DNA of 64,000 nt, from assembly GCF_024138675.1 (NCBI RefSeq), contig NZ_CP090959.1, forward strand, positions 1,302,001-1,366,000, in the 5' to 3' direction. Under the pieces are notes generated by a model. It was not told the origin of the DNA, did no database searches, and was given only the letters and a program-made list of their open reading frames with translations. A program made the position numbers and the translations under genes. Position 1 is the first letter of the stretch; the number at the start of each line of letters is the position of its first letter. Positions 56,043 through 64,000 of this stretch are shown piece by piece. This stretch comes from Simiduia sp. 21SJ11W-1. GTDB lineage: Bacteria > Pseudomonadota > Gammaproteobacteria > Pseudomonadales > Cellvibrionaceae.

Positions 56043-56118
56043 GGGTCGTTAGCTCAGTCGGTAGAGCAGTTGGCTTTTAACCAATTGGTCGCGCGTTCGA
56101 GTCGCGCACGACCCACCA
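56043..56118 (+). tRNA. tRNA-Lys (anticodon TTT)
   Basis: A 76-nt cloverleaf with a 7-bp acceptor stem GGGTCGT/ACGACCC, D loop AGCTCAGTCGGTAGAGC, anticodon loop CTTTTAA, T loop GTTCGAGTC and encoded CCA end. Confidence 0.97.
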
Positions 56119-56169
56119 TTTATACCGGTTTGCTTGTTGGCAGTAAGGCAGGTAAACCACCCCGTTTAT

Positions 56170-56245
56170 GGGTCGTTAGCTCAGTCGGTAGAGCAGTTGG
56201 CTTTTAACCAATTGGTCGCGCGTTCGAGTCGCGCACGACCCACCA
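56170..56245 (+). tRNA. tRNA-Lys (anticodon TTT), second copy
   Basis: Identical to the copy at 56043-56118, with 51 bp between the genes. CCA is encoded. A terminator follows at 56288. Confidence 0.97.
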
Positions 56246-56287
56246 TATTCGGCAAGGCCTGCGCATTAGCGTGTGGCCTAACCCCTT

Positions 56288-56316
56288 AAAAAAACCGCCT
56301 CTCTGGCGGTTTTTTT
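56288..56316 (+). terminator. Terminator after the tRNA-Lys pair
   Basis: AAAAACCGCC-TCTCT-GGCGGTTTTTTT: a stem with flanking A- and T-runs, 43 bp after the second tRNA. Confidence 0.9.
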
Positions 56317-56390
56317 ATGCCCGGGGATGGGCCTTCGCGCAGGCTCAACCTGTGATAGAATCCGCCGGCTACCCGCATGTTGAGAGTGAT

Positions 56391-57425
56391 ATGACCGAAG
56401 TACTTGATCGCGAGCTGGTTCAGGCCCATTTGGCCGCCGAGCCCGCCACTGCGCTAAACCCCGAGCAGCTGGACGCCGCCAAGGCGCGTATTAAGGCGCT
56501 GCTGGCCCGTGAAAACGCGGTCATTGTGGCCCACTACTACACAGATCCGCTGATCCAGGCGCTGGCTGAAGAAACCGGCGGCTGCGTGGCAGATTCCCTT
56601 GAAATGGCCCGCTTTGGTAGCCAGCACCCGGCCACCACCTTATTGGTTGCCGGGGTGAAATTTATGGGCGAAACCGCGAAAATCCTCACCCCGGAAAAGC
56701 GCGTGTTAATGCCTACCCTTGAGGCCACCTGCTCGCTGGATATCGGCTGCCCGGTGGACGAATTCAGCGCATTTTGTGATGCCCACCCCGACCGCACGGT
56801 GGTGGTTTATGCCAACACCTCGGCTGCGGTAAAGGCGCGTGCTGATTGGGTGGTGACCTCAAGCATCGCGCTCGATGTGGTAGAGCATCTGGATGCCCAG
56901 GGGCAGAAAATTATCTGGGCGCCCGATAAACACCTGGGCGGCTATGTGCAAAAGCAGACCGGTGCCGACATGCTGCTGTGGGATGGCGCCTGTATTGTGC
57001 ACGAGGAATTCAAGGCCCAGGGCGTGCAGGATCTGGTGCGCCGCCACCCGGAGGCGGCAGTGCTGGTGCACCCGGAATCGCCGGCGGCTGTGGTGGAGCT
57101 GGCCGATGTTGTGGGCTCAACCTCGCAACTTATTAAAGCGGCACAAACGCTGCCCAATCAGGCCTTTATTGTGGCAACAGACCAAGGCATTTTTTACAAA
57201 ATGCAGCAGCTCTGCCCCGATAAAACCTTTCACATTGCGCCAACTGCGGGCTCTGGCGCAACCTGTCGCAGCTGCGCCAACTGCCCCTGGATGGCAATGA
57301 ATGGCCTGGACAACATGGCCGCAACCCTTGAGCAGGGGCGTAATGAAATATTTGTTGATCGCGCCCTCGGCGAGCGCGCTATGGTGCCGCTGAACCGGAT
57401 GCTGGCGTTTACCAAAAAGGGCTAG
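56391..57425 (+). CDS. nadA: Quinolinate synthase NadA
   Basis: Condenses iminoaspartate with dihydroxyacetone phosphate to quinolinate in NAD synthesis; it carries an oxygen-sensitive 4Fe-4S cluster. The 344-residue protein has cluster cysteines in [15 protein letters not shown] and [16 protein letters not shown] and a conserved active-site [13 protein letters not shown]. The ATG at 56391 matches the family N-terminus; the open frame to 56271 overlaps the terminator and is rejected. Spacing to dapA is 84 bp. Confidence 0.96.
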   Translation: MTEVLDRELVQAHLAAEPATALNPEQLDAAKARIKALLARENAVIVAHYYTDPLIQALAEETGGCVADSLEMARFGSQHPATTLLVAGVKFMGETAKILTPEKRVLMPTLEATCSLDIGCPVDEFSAFCDAHPDRTVVVYANTSAAVKARADWVVTSSIALDVVEHLDAQGQKIIWAPDKHLGGYVQKQTGADMLLWDGACIVHEEFKAQGVQDLVRRHPEAAVLVHPESPAAVVELADVVGSTSQLIKAAQTLPNQAFIVATDQGIFYKMQQLCPDKTFHIAPTAGSGATCRSCANCPWMAMNGLDNMAATLEQGRNEIFVDRALGERAMVPLNRMLAFTKKG

Positions 57426-57509
57426 CTTAACTATTCAACGGGCCTGCACGGGCGGGCCCGCAATAATGAAAACGCCCACGCAGATGGGTGTATTTATACG
57501 GAGTGAGTC

Positions 57510-58385
57510 ATGTTGCAAGGTAGTATGGTCGCGTTGGTGACCCCAATGACAGCCGAGGGTGCGCTGGATTGGGCAAGCCTTAATGCGTTGGTGGAGTGGC
57601 ATATTGAACAGGGCACCCACGCCATTGTGGCGGTGGGTACCACCGGTGAGTCGGCCACGCTGGATGTGGATGAGCACCTGGCGGTGATTACTGCGGTAGT
57701 GAAACAGGTGGCCGGGCGCATTCCCGTTATTGCCGGTACCGGTGCCAACTCTACCCAAGAGGCAGTGGAGCTCACCGAGCGCGCCAAAAGCGCCGGTGCC
57801 GATGCCTGCTTGCTGGTGACGCCTTACTACAACAAACCCACCCAAGAGGGTTTGTACCGCCACTTCAAGTACATTGCCGATGCCGTAGACATTCCGCAAA
57901 TTCTTTACAATGTGCCAGGGCGCACCGGCGTAGACATGCAGCCTGAAACGGTTTTGCGCTTGGTAGACCACCCCAATATCATCGGCATTAAAGAGGCCAC
58001 CGGCGATTTGCAGCGCGCGCGTTTGTTGATTGAAAAATCGCCCGCCAACTTCCTGATTTATTCAGGTGATGATGAAACTGCCGTAGAGCTGATGCTCGCC
58101 GGTGGCAAGGGCAATATCAGTGTGACTGCCAACGTTGCGCCAAAGGCCGTGGCCCAAATGTGTGAACTTGCACTCGCCGATAGCGTCGAACAAGCACGGG
58201 CCATTAACGCGAAGCTGATGTCCGTGCACCAGGCGATGTTTGTGGAATCTAACCCCATACCCGTCAAATGGGCAGTGGCGGCACAAGGGCGCATGCCCGA
58301 TGGCATTCGCCTGCCGCTGACACCGCTGTCAGAAACTTATCACCAACAGGTGCGCGATGCCTTGAGCGGCGCGGATTTGTTGTAA
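57510..58385 (+). CDS. dapA: 4-hydroxy-tetrahydrodipicolinate synthase DapA
   Basis: Condenses pyruvate with aspartate semialdehyde in lysine/diaminopimelate synthesis. The 291-residue TIM barrel has Schiff-base Lys161 (IIGIKEATGD), Tyr133 (ILYNVPGRTG) and the GTTGESAT phosphate-like loop. The ATG has GGAGTGAG upstream. It forms the usual pair with bamC. Confidence 0.97.
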   Translation: MLQGSMVALVTPMTAEGALDWASLNALVEWHIEQGTHAIVAVGTTGESATLDVDEHLAVITAVVKQVAGRIPVIAGTGANSTQEAVELTERAKSAGADACLLVTPYYNKPTQEGLYRHFKYIADAVDIPQILYNVPGRTGVDMQPETVLRLVDHPNIIGIKEATGDLQRARLLIEKSPANFLIYSGDDETAVELMLAGGKGNISVTANVAPKAVAQMCELALADSVEQARAINAKLMSVHQAMFVESNPIPVKWAVAAQGRMPDGIRLPLTPLSETYHQQVRDALSGADLL

Positions 58386-58429
58386 TTTTTTGCAGGCGTG
58401 CCTGCTTGGTAGAACCCGAAGAGATTTGC

Positions 58430-59593
58430 ATGATAAAACCAATAACAACCTGGCGTACCCTGATCCTGTTGCCCGTGAGCGCCGCCGTTGGCTGTAGCTG
58501 GCTGGGCAACGATTTCCGCGATCGCGGCAACGATTATCTGCACGCAGAGCCCATCAAGCCCATTGTGGTGCCTGCCGATATGAAGGCCACCTCGCTGGAT
58601 CAGCTCTACGTTGTGCCAGAGGTGCAATCAGACGACTTCGACGTTACCGAAGAATTTGAAGCCCCGCGCCCGCAGCCGCTGGCGGCCAATAACTTTTCTG
58701 AGAGTGTAAAAATCCAGAAGCTCGGCGCACGCCGCTGGATTCTGGTTAACTCGCCGCCCAGCGAAGTGTGGCCGCGCACGCGCAACTTCCTGGCAACCAA
58801 CCGCATCCAGTTGGCCGGTGCCGATGCTGTGGCAGGCACCATCGATACCACCTGGTTGCAGTTTAAGGATTCGCCCGATACCCGCGATCGCTATCGCATT
58901 TTTGTAGAGCAGGGCGTACAACCCGATTCCACCGAGCTGCACGTGCGCCATATTTCTGCGCCTGCAGGCGAGCCTGCGGGTTTCGATACGCCCTGGCCCG
59001 AGCTTTCGGTTAACCCCGAGCGCGAAGCCTGGATGCTCGACGAACTGGCGGCCACCCTTGCCAGTGAATCCGCCAATGGCGCCACCAGCCTGCTGGCCCA
59101 AAACATTGGCGGCGGTGCCAAGATTTCGGTGACCTCTATTCAGGGTGAGCCGGTGCTGCGTATGGCGCTCAGCTATGAACGCGCGCGCGCCACCATTGCC
59201 CATGCATTGCGCCAAGAGGGCTTTGTCACCTTCGCCTCAGATACAGACCTGGGCATTTTCTACGTGGGCTGGGCCGAGCCGGTAGACCCCCAAGAGCAGG
59301 GCTGGTTTTCATCGCTGTTTAGCGGTGAGCCCGAAGTGCTTACAACCCCCTACAGCCTGACCCAGGTACTCACCCACCTGAAGCTTGCAGACAACGCGGA
59401 AAACCGTGCGATATTCGAGCGCCTGGAACTTGCCAACCAAGGCAAGGCCCTGAAAGATGTGCCCGGCTACCTGGTGGTTGTACGCGGCAGCGATGAGCAG
59501 GTAGATATTCGTATTCGCGATGCCTACGGCCTGCGCTTGAAAAACCGCGACGCCAAAGAAAAGCTCAACATTATTCGCCGGAACCTTATCTAA
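58430..59593 (+). CDS. bamC: Outer-membrane assembly lipoprotein BamC
   Basis: Lipoprotein subunit of the BAM complex, 387 residues. The signal peptide ends in lipobox AAVGC (Cys22), followed by an unstructured N-terminal stretch (about 25-95) that binds BamD, and then two helix-grip domains with the RWILVNSPPSEVWPRTRNFL pattern. The start is ATG 58430; the frame to 58268 overlaps dapA and is rejected. The stop overlaps the next ATG (TAATG). Confidence 0.92.
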   Translation: MIKPITTWRTLILLPVSAAVGCSWLGNDFRDRGNDYLHAEPIKPIVVPADMKATSLDQLYVVPEVQSDDFDVTEEFEAPRPQPLAANNFSESVKIQKLGARRWILVNSPPSEVWPRTRNFLATNRIQLAGADAVAGTIDTTWLQFKDSPDTRDRYRIFVEQGVQPDSTELHVRHISAPAGEPAGFDTPWPELSVNPEREAWMLDELAATLASESANGATSLLAQNIGGGAKISVTSIQGEPVLRMALSYERARATIAHALRQEGFVTFASDTDLGIFYVGWAEPVDPQEQGWFSSLFSGEPEVLTTPYSLTQVLTHLKLADNAENRAIFERLELANQGKALKDVPGYLVVVRGSDEQVDIRIRDAYGLRLKNRDAKEKLNIIRRNLI

Positions 59594-60351
59594 TGCGATT
59601 TGCCTCTTTAGGCAGCGGCAGTAAGGGCAACGGTACCCTGGTTGAGTTCGACGGTGAAACCCTGCTCATTGATTGCGGGTTTTCCGTGAAAGACACAGTG
59701 GCGCGCCTGGCGCGCCACGGCAAAACCCCTGAAGACCTCTCGGCCGTGCTGGTAACCCACGAGCACGGCGATCACCTGCGCGGCGTGCCGGCGCTGGCGC
59801 GCAAGTACAATTTGCCGGTGTACATCACCCCCGGCACCTTGAAGGCCAAGGCGCTCGGCAAAATGCCGGATATCCGGCTCATAGAAGGCTACCGCGCCTT
59901 CGAGCTGGGGCCCTTCAAGGTGCAGCCGGTGGCGGTGCCCCACGATGCCCGCGAGCCCGCGCAATTTGTGATCAGTGCCAACCAGAAAACCCTGGGCGTG
60001 CTTACCGATTTGGGCATGATTACCGCCCATGTGCAAGACAGCTACCAGCATTGCGATGCCCTGGTGCTGGAGGCCAATCACGACCCGGTCATGCTCGCCT
60101 ATGGCGCCTACCCGCAATCTTTAAAGCAGCGAGTGGGTGGCCCCTGGGGCCATTTGAGCAACCAGCAAAGTGCAGGCTTTCTTGAGCACTTTGACGTGGC
60201 GCGCCTGCAGCAATTGGTGATTGCCCACATCAGCCAGCAAAACAACAGCCTGGAGGCGGCAGAGGCGGCCTTGGGCCCGGTGTCTACCGGTGTCGGCCAA
60301 ATACTCTACGCCTGCCAGGATCAGGGCTTCGACTGGTTGGAAATCAACTAG
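59593..60351 (+). CDS. MBL-fold metallohydrolase (WalJ/YycJ-like)
   Basis: A 252-residue cytoplasmic beta-lactamase-fold protein. The metal motif is H56-E-H58-G-D60-H61, and further ligands are in AVPHDAREPAQF, VLTDLGMITAHV, and LVLEANHD. It resembles YycJ-type 5'-3' exonuclease-like proteins. The substrate is not proven. It is coupled to bamC through overlapping stop and start codons. Its last 8 bases overlap the convergent thioesterase gene. Confidence 0.88.
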   Translation: MRFASLGSGSKGNGTLVEFDGETLLIDCGFSVKDTVARLARHGKTPEDLSAVLVTHEHGDHLRGVPALARKYNLPVYITPGTLKAKALGKMPDIRLIEGYRAFELGPFKVQPVAVPHDAREPAQFVISANQKTLGVLTDLGMITAHVQDSYQHCDALVLEANHDPVMLAYGAYPQSLKQRVGGPWGHLSNQQSAGFLEHFDVARLQQLVIAHISQQNNSLEAAEAALGPVSTGVGQILYACQDQGFDWLEIN

Positions 60352-60775
60352 CTCCCACTTGTTTCACAATACCCGTCACATCGGCCACCAGCCGTTCGCC
60401 CTGCCAAATACTTGCAGCCACAAACACCAGTGAGCGCTTTTCCGAGCGGATGTGCCCGCGGGCAATCAGCGCAATGCCCGCTTGGGCGGGCGCAATAAAA
60501 TCTGTTTGCATAGATACAGTCACCACCGCCGGGTTTTGTTTGGGCACCGCCAGCGCCATACAGAGTGCGTAATCCCCAAGGCTCATCAATACGCCCCCGT
60601 GCACGCTGCCGTGCAGGTTGCAGTGGTGCGCTTCAGGCATGAGGGCGCAGGCTACGCTATTGTCTTCGGGCAGGTAGAAAAACGGGCCCAGGCGATCTTC
60701 TGCAGGGTCGCCCGGCCAGTGGCTGTAATCGGCCGGTAGGCCAAAGTCTGTTGCCTTATGGGTTTGCTGGGGCAT
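60344..60775 (-). CDS. PaaI-type hotdog thioesterase
   Basis: A 143-residue hotdog-fold protein with the PaaI/YbgC-superfamily active-site pattern HHCNLHGSVHGGVLMSLGDYALCMA, and VVTVSMQTDFIAPAQAG for the acyl channel. It probably hydrolyses an acyl-CoA, but the acyl chain is unknown. The gene lies on the minus strand between plus-strand genes and overlaps the MBL gene by 8 bp at the 3' end. Confidence 0.87.
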   Translation of the reverse strand: MPQQTHKATDFGLPADYSHWPGDPAEDRLGPFFYLPEDNSVACALMPEAHHCNLHGSVHGGVLMSLGDYALCMALAVPKQNPAVVTVSMQTDFIAPAQAGIALIARGHIRSEKRSLVFVAASIWQGERLVADVTGIVKQVGAS

Positions 60776-60832
60776 GGTGGTTTTCGCCTTTATTCAAGCG
60801 TTGGGTTTTAGCATCGGGTTTTTGGCTCTGCA

Positions 60833-60868
60833 CTTGCTCTTGCTCTTGCTCTTGCGCTTGCGCTTGCA
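60833..60868. repeat. Hexanucleotide repeat, CTTGCT/CTTGCG x 6
   Basis: Six tandem units (three CTTGCT, two CTTGCG, one CTTGCA) in the non-coding gap between the thioesterase and thiolase genes. Confidence 0.9.
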
Positions 60869-60920
60869 AGCACCGAGCCTCCTTGCTGGTTTAAGGGTAT
60901 TAAGCCCGGTGCATGTTGTC

Positions 60921-60943
60921 ATTCATTTATTCTGCGAATGAAT
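60921..60943. promoter_or_regulatory. Inverted repeat upstream of the thiolase gene
   Basis: ATTCATT (60921-60927) and AATGAAT (60937-60943), separated by 9 bp. It lies about 80 bp before the thiolase ATG and may be an operator, but no known fatty-acid regulator box fits. Confidence 0.35.
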
Positions 60944-61022
60944 CGTTGAAATCTTTAAAGTTTCAAACAGGTGTTTTATTTGGCAGAATGGCGGTTCAAT
61001 TTTTCTCTGTGGGAGCACAAGT

Positions 61023-62207
61023 ATGAGTCAGCGTGAAGTGGTGGTATTAAGCGGTGTACGCACACCCATCGGAACCTTCGGCGGCAGCCTGAAAGACATA
61101 GCACCCACAGAGCTTGCGGGCCAGGTGGTGGCAGAGGCGGTAAAGCGTGCAGGCATTGCGCCCGAGGCCGTGGGCCATTGTGTGATTGGTAACGTAACCC
61201 ATTCCGATCGCAAAGATATGTACATGAGCCGGGTTGCGGGCATCAAGGGCGGCCTGCCTGAAACCACCCCTGCGGTAACCGTTAACCGCCTGTGTGGCTC
61301 AGGCCTGCAGGCGCTGGTGTCTGCCTCGCAGCTTATTTTGCTGGGCGATTGCGACGCCGCGGTAACGGGCGGCGCCGAATCCATGAGCCGCGTGCCCTAT
61401 TGGTTGCCGCAGGCACGCTTTGGCGCACGCATGGGCGACGCCGCCATGGTAGATGCCATGACCGGTGCGCTCACTTGCCCCATCAACGATGTGCACATGG
61501 GCATCACCGCAGAAAACGTGGCAGAAAAGTGGGGCATTTCCCGTGAAGATCAAGACGCGCTGGCAGTAGAGAGTCATCAGCGTGCAGCGCGCGCCACCGA
61601 AGAGGGCCGCTTTAAAGACCAGATTTTACCCATCGAGCTGAAAACCCGTAAGGGCACTGTGACTTTCGCCCACGATGAACACGTGCGTGCCGATGCCTCA
61701 TTGGAAGGCATGGCCAAGCTGCGCCCGGTGTTCAAAAAAGACGGCACTGTCACCGCCGGCAATGCCTCGGGTTTGAATGATGCCGCCGCCGCCATGGTGC
61801 TTATGGAGCGGGCCGAGGCTGAAAAGCAGGGCTTGAAGCCCATGGCGCGTTTGGTGGGTTATAGCTTTGCAGGCGTCGAGCCCAAGTACATGGGCATAGG
61901 CCCGGTACCGGCGGTGAAAAAGCTGCTGGCAACCCACAATCTCACGGTGGCAGATATCGACGTGTGGGAAGTCAACGAAGCTTTCGCAGCCCAGGCCATT
62001 GCCGTGGCGCGCGATCTGGAAATTCCTGCAGATAAACTCAACCCCAATGGTTCGGGCATTTCCTTGGGCCACCCCATTGGTGCAACCGGCGCGGTGATTA
62101 CCGTCAAGGCCTTGTACGAATTGCAGCGCACCCAGTCGCGTTACGCGGTGGTAACCATGTGCATCGGCGGCGGCCAGGGCATTGCTGCACTGTTTGAAAG
62201 AATGTAA
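61023..62207 (+). CDS. Acetyl-CoA C-acetyltransferase (thiolase)
   Basis: Interconverts two acetyl-CoA and acetoacetyl-CoA. The 394-residue protein has the acyl-carrying Cys91 (NRLCGSGLQALVSA), WEVNEAFAAQA, the histidine block GHPIGATGA, and the second catalytic cysteine in MCIGGGQG. The length and motifs match the biosynthetic type (PhaA/AtoB), but no phaB or phaC is adjacent. GGGAG precedes the ATG. Confidence 0.92.
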   Translation: MSQREVVVLSGVRTPIGTFGGSLKDIAPTELAGQVVAEAVKRAGIAPEAVGHCVIGNVTHSDRKDMYMSRVAGIKGGLPETTPAVTVNRLCGSGLQALVSASQLILLGDCDAAVTGGAESMSRVPYWLPQARFGARMGDAAMVDAMTGALTCPINDVHMGITAENVAEKWGISREDQDALAVESHQRAARATEEGRFKDQILPIELKTRKGTVTFAHDEHVRADASLEGMAKLRPVFKKDGTVTAGNASGLNDAAAAMVLMERAEAEKQGLKPMARLVGYSFAGVEPKYMGIGPVPAVKKLLATHNLTVADIDVWEVNEAFAAQAIAVARDLEIPADKLNPNGSGISLGHPIGATGAVITVKALYELQRTQSRYAVVTMCIGGGQGIAALFERM

Positions 62208-62236
62208 TTACGCGGGTTGAATTTTAGGAAAGCTAG

Positions 62237-62265
62237 GGCCGGTAGTGTGACTACCGGCCTTTTTT
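62237..62265 (+). terminator. Terminator after the thiolase gene
   Basis: GGCCGGTAGT-GTG-ACTACCGGCC is a perfect 10-bp stem with a T-run (TTTTTT) behind it. Confidence 0.93.
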
Positions 62266-62473
62266 GTATGTGAACGCATAGCACAGTGGGGCTTGGTGCG
62301 TTGCCGCGGCCGGCAGGCCAAGGGTCATAATGAAACCTGCAGCTGGCGCTGCCAGCCGTGCTGCCTGGTGTTTGTGCGCGCGCAGCGATTGCTTGTGGTA
62401 TTGGCGCGCCGGTTTTGAGTATGATGGTGAGCCAGTGATAACAATAAATTCCAGCCAAGGATGATACATCGCT

Positions 62474-63766
62474 ATGCAGGCTCAGCAACCCCTGCCAACA
62501 CCTTATGAGAAGCCAAACTATCGCTTGTATGTGTTGGCGTTGCTCACCCTTGCCTACGTATTTAATTTTGTAGACAGGCAAATAATTTCAATACTGCAAG
62601 AGCCCATCAAGCTGGAATTCGGCCTTACCGATACCCAGTTGGGTGTGTTGAACGGCTTTGTGTTTGCGATTTTCTATGTGGGCTTTGGCATTCCCATTGC
62701 GCGCTGGGCTGATCGTGGCAAGCGCAAGAATATTATCGCCATTGCCATTAGCCTGTGGAGTGTCATGACAGCCCTGTGTGGCATGGCCCAATCTTACGTG
62801 CAATTATTGGCAGCGCGCATTGGGGTAGGCATTGGCGAGGCCGGCTGCAGCCCGCCGGCGCACTCGATGATTTCCGATATATTCCCGAAAAAATTCCGCG
62901 CCACCGCCATGGCAACCTATTCGCTGGGCATTAACATTGGCATATTGGTGGGGCTGTTATTGGGTGGCTGGTTAAACGAGCTTTACGGTTGGCGGGTTGC
63001 GCTGTGGGCAGTGGCGGTACCCGGCATCATTATTGGTTTGTTAATTAAATTTACCGTGGCCGAACCGCCGCGCGCTACCACACTTTCTGGCGAACAAACC
63101 TTGCTTTTTATGCAAGTGGTGGCGCATTTTTGGGCGCAGCGCACCTTGCGTTGGATGGCCATAGGCGCGGGCTTGAGCAGTTTTGTAGGCTATGGCCTTG
63201 CCAATTGGATGCCCTCATTTTTGGCCCGCAGTCACGCAATGGGCACTGGCGAAATCGGCAGCTGGCTTGCGCTTATTGCAGGAGTTGGTGGAGCCATTGG
63301 CACTTTTGCCGGTGGCTACTTTGCAGATAAATTAAGCCATCGCGATGTGCGCTGGGCCCTCTGGGTGCCCATGGCTATCTTGCTTATTTGTGTGCCTATG
63401 TTGTCGCTCACATTACTCATAGATACCAAGCTCAGCGCCATGATTGTGTACATTATTCCCGGCAGCATTATGACAGGCTACATGGGCCCGGCCATTGCCG
63501 TAACTCACAACCTCAGCGACAGCCGCATGCGCGCCATGGGCTCTGCCTTGTTATTTTTGGTGATTAACATTGTGGGGCTGGGTTTTGGCCCGCTGTTTGT
63601 GGGCGTTGTGAGTGATTGGTTAGGCGCCAGCATGGGCAGTGAAGGCCTGCGCTACGCGATTTTAAGTGCGGTTGTGTTGGGTGGCGTACTGGCTGCCGGG
63701 TGTTTTTACCGCGCCAGCGGCTTTTACACCCAAGAGTTAAAGGCACTGAATGTTGAATTGAAGTAG
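62474..63766 (+). CDS. MFS transporter
   Basis: A 430-residue inner-membrane protein with about twelve hydrophobic helices. Family marks are NFVDRQIISILQEPIK in helix 1, the loop-2/3 motif ARWADRGKRKN, and RIGVGIGEAGCSPPAHSMISD, which is the Spinster/ACS-like pattern. The substrate is unknown. The ATG at 62474 has AAGGAT about 12 bases before it. It appears monocistronic. Confidence 0.9.
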   Translation: MQAQQPLPTPYEKPNYRLYVLALLTLAYVFNFVDRQIISILQEPIKLEFGLTDTQLGVLNGFVFAIFYVGFGIPIARWADRGKRKNIIAIAISLWSVMTALCGMAQSYVQLLAARIGVGIGEAGCSPPAHSMISDIFPKKFRATAMATYSLGINIGILVGLLLGGWLNELYGWRVALWAVAVPGIIIGLLIKFTVAEPPRATTLSGEQTLLFMQVVAHFWAQRTLRWMAIGAGLSSFVGYGLANWMPSFLARSHAMGTGEIGSWLALIAGVGGAIGTFAGGYFADKLSHRDVRWALWVPMAILLICVPMLSLTLLIDTKLSAMIVYIIPGSIMTGYMGPAIAVTHNLSDSRMRAMGSALLFLVINIVGLGFGPLFVGVVSDWLGASMGSEGLRYAILSAVVLGGVLAAGCFYRASGFYTQELKALNVELK

Positions 63767-64000
63767 CCCGGCTTGGCCAAGCGGCCTGGGCAGAACCGGG
63801 CGGTGTTGCACAGATTGCATTTGGTTGCTTGTGAAATGCATAGAGATTTATTCATGGGTACCGTAAGCGCCATGGCCAATAGCCCCCGATTTTTGCCGAT
63901 TTAGATGGCCGCTCCGCAAGGGGCCCAAAGGGGGCGGCTTCGTGGTTTGTGTTGTTAGGGGGCTGCCTGATTCTGTTCGCTAATTCACTCCGGCCCCTTT
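63767..64000. other. 234-bp gap at the window end without visible gene
   Basis: I see no supported coding frame. A GC-rich imperfect inverted repeat (GGCCGC...GCGGCT, 63907-63937) may be a terminator for the MFS gene or for a gene beyond the window. Confidence 0.35.

Noticed and set aside
56043-56245. Two tRNA-Lys copies as attL/attR of an integrated element
   Set aside because: Only 51 bp lie between them, with no integrase or cargo, so it is a tandem gene duplication.

Overview
The window is one contiguous stretch of a gammaproteobacterial chromosome. Evidence for this is the order aspS-yebC-ruvCAB-ybgC-tolQRAB-pal-cpoB-queE-queC-tRNA-Lys-nadA-dapA-bamC, the Gram-negative envelope genes, and a bacterial 4.5S RNA of the short type. 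The moderate-to-high GC content, the many cyclic-di-GMP proteins and a proteobacterial dedicated sortase locus suggest a free-living, probably marine bacterium of the Cellvibrionales type (Simiduia/Saccharophagus-like). That placement is an inference.

Layout. 1-7462: the 3' part of a hybrid histidine kinase, glpK, transaldolase, and a two-gene alternative spermidine/norspermidine operon (nspC plus carboxynorspermidine synthase) behind a promoter with two identical palindromes. 7497-12263 (minus strand): a four-gene cluster that can make and recycle glucosylglycerate (glycerate kinase, HAD phosphatase, GpgS-like glycosyltransferase, GH13 phosphorylase). 12622-19238: mixed small genes (short asparaginase-like protein, glycosyltransferase, YciH, DUF3820, zinc-ribbon protein, voltage-gated K+ channel, LysE exporter, serine hydrolase, slyX). 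19445-28637: a large PAS-GGDEF-EAL protein, argS, aminopeptidase P, and a REC-CheC/diguanylate cyclase pair. 28654-35687: a complete dedicated sortase system: sortase, its single VIT/vWA target, a response regulator, a histidine kinase, and an OmpA-like protein. 35688-36511: a non-coding region with an exact 165-bp tandem repeat. 36512-43145: EamA transporter, MASE1-GGDEF, ffs (4.5S RNA), DUF885 lipoprotein, HU-like protein with a histone-H1-like tail, HPt-HD-GYP protein. 43316-59593: the conserved housekeeping block listed above, with an orphan solute-binding protein between queE and queC. 59593-64000: MBL hydrolase, PaaI-type thioesterase, thiolase and an MFS transporter.

The most notable result is in the sortase locus. 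The two outward promoters, one for the target-sortase operon and one for the OmpA-like gene, share an almost identical element: two direct 10-bp copies of (T/C)GCCACAATT followed by GATC. I propose this as the binding site of the dedicated response regulator. Other notable items are the closed glucosylglycerate cycle in one operon, the paired palindromes upstream of nspC, the 165-bp repeat array, a 7-bp tandem repeat (TTTCTAG x8) that puts stops in all six frames, and a tRNA-Lys pair beside queC at a locus known as an island integration site in Pseudomonas.
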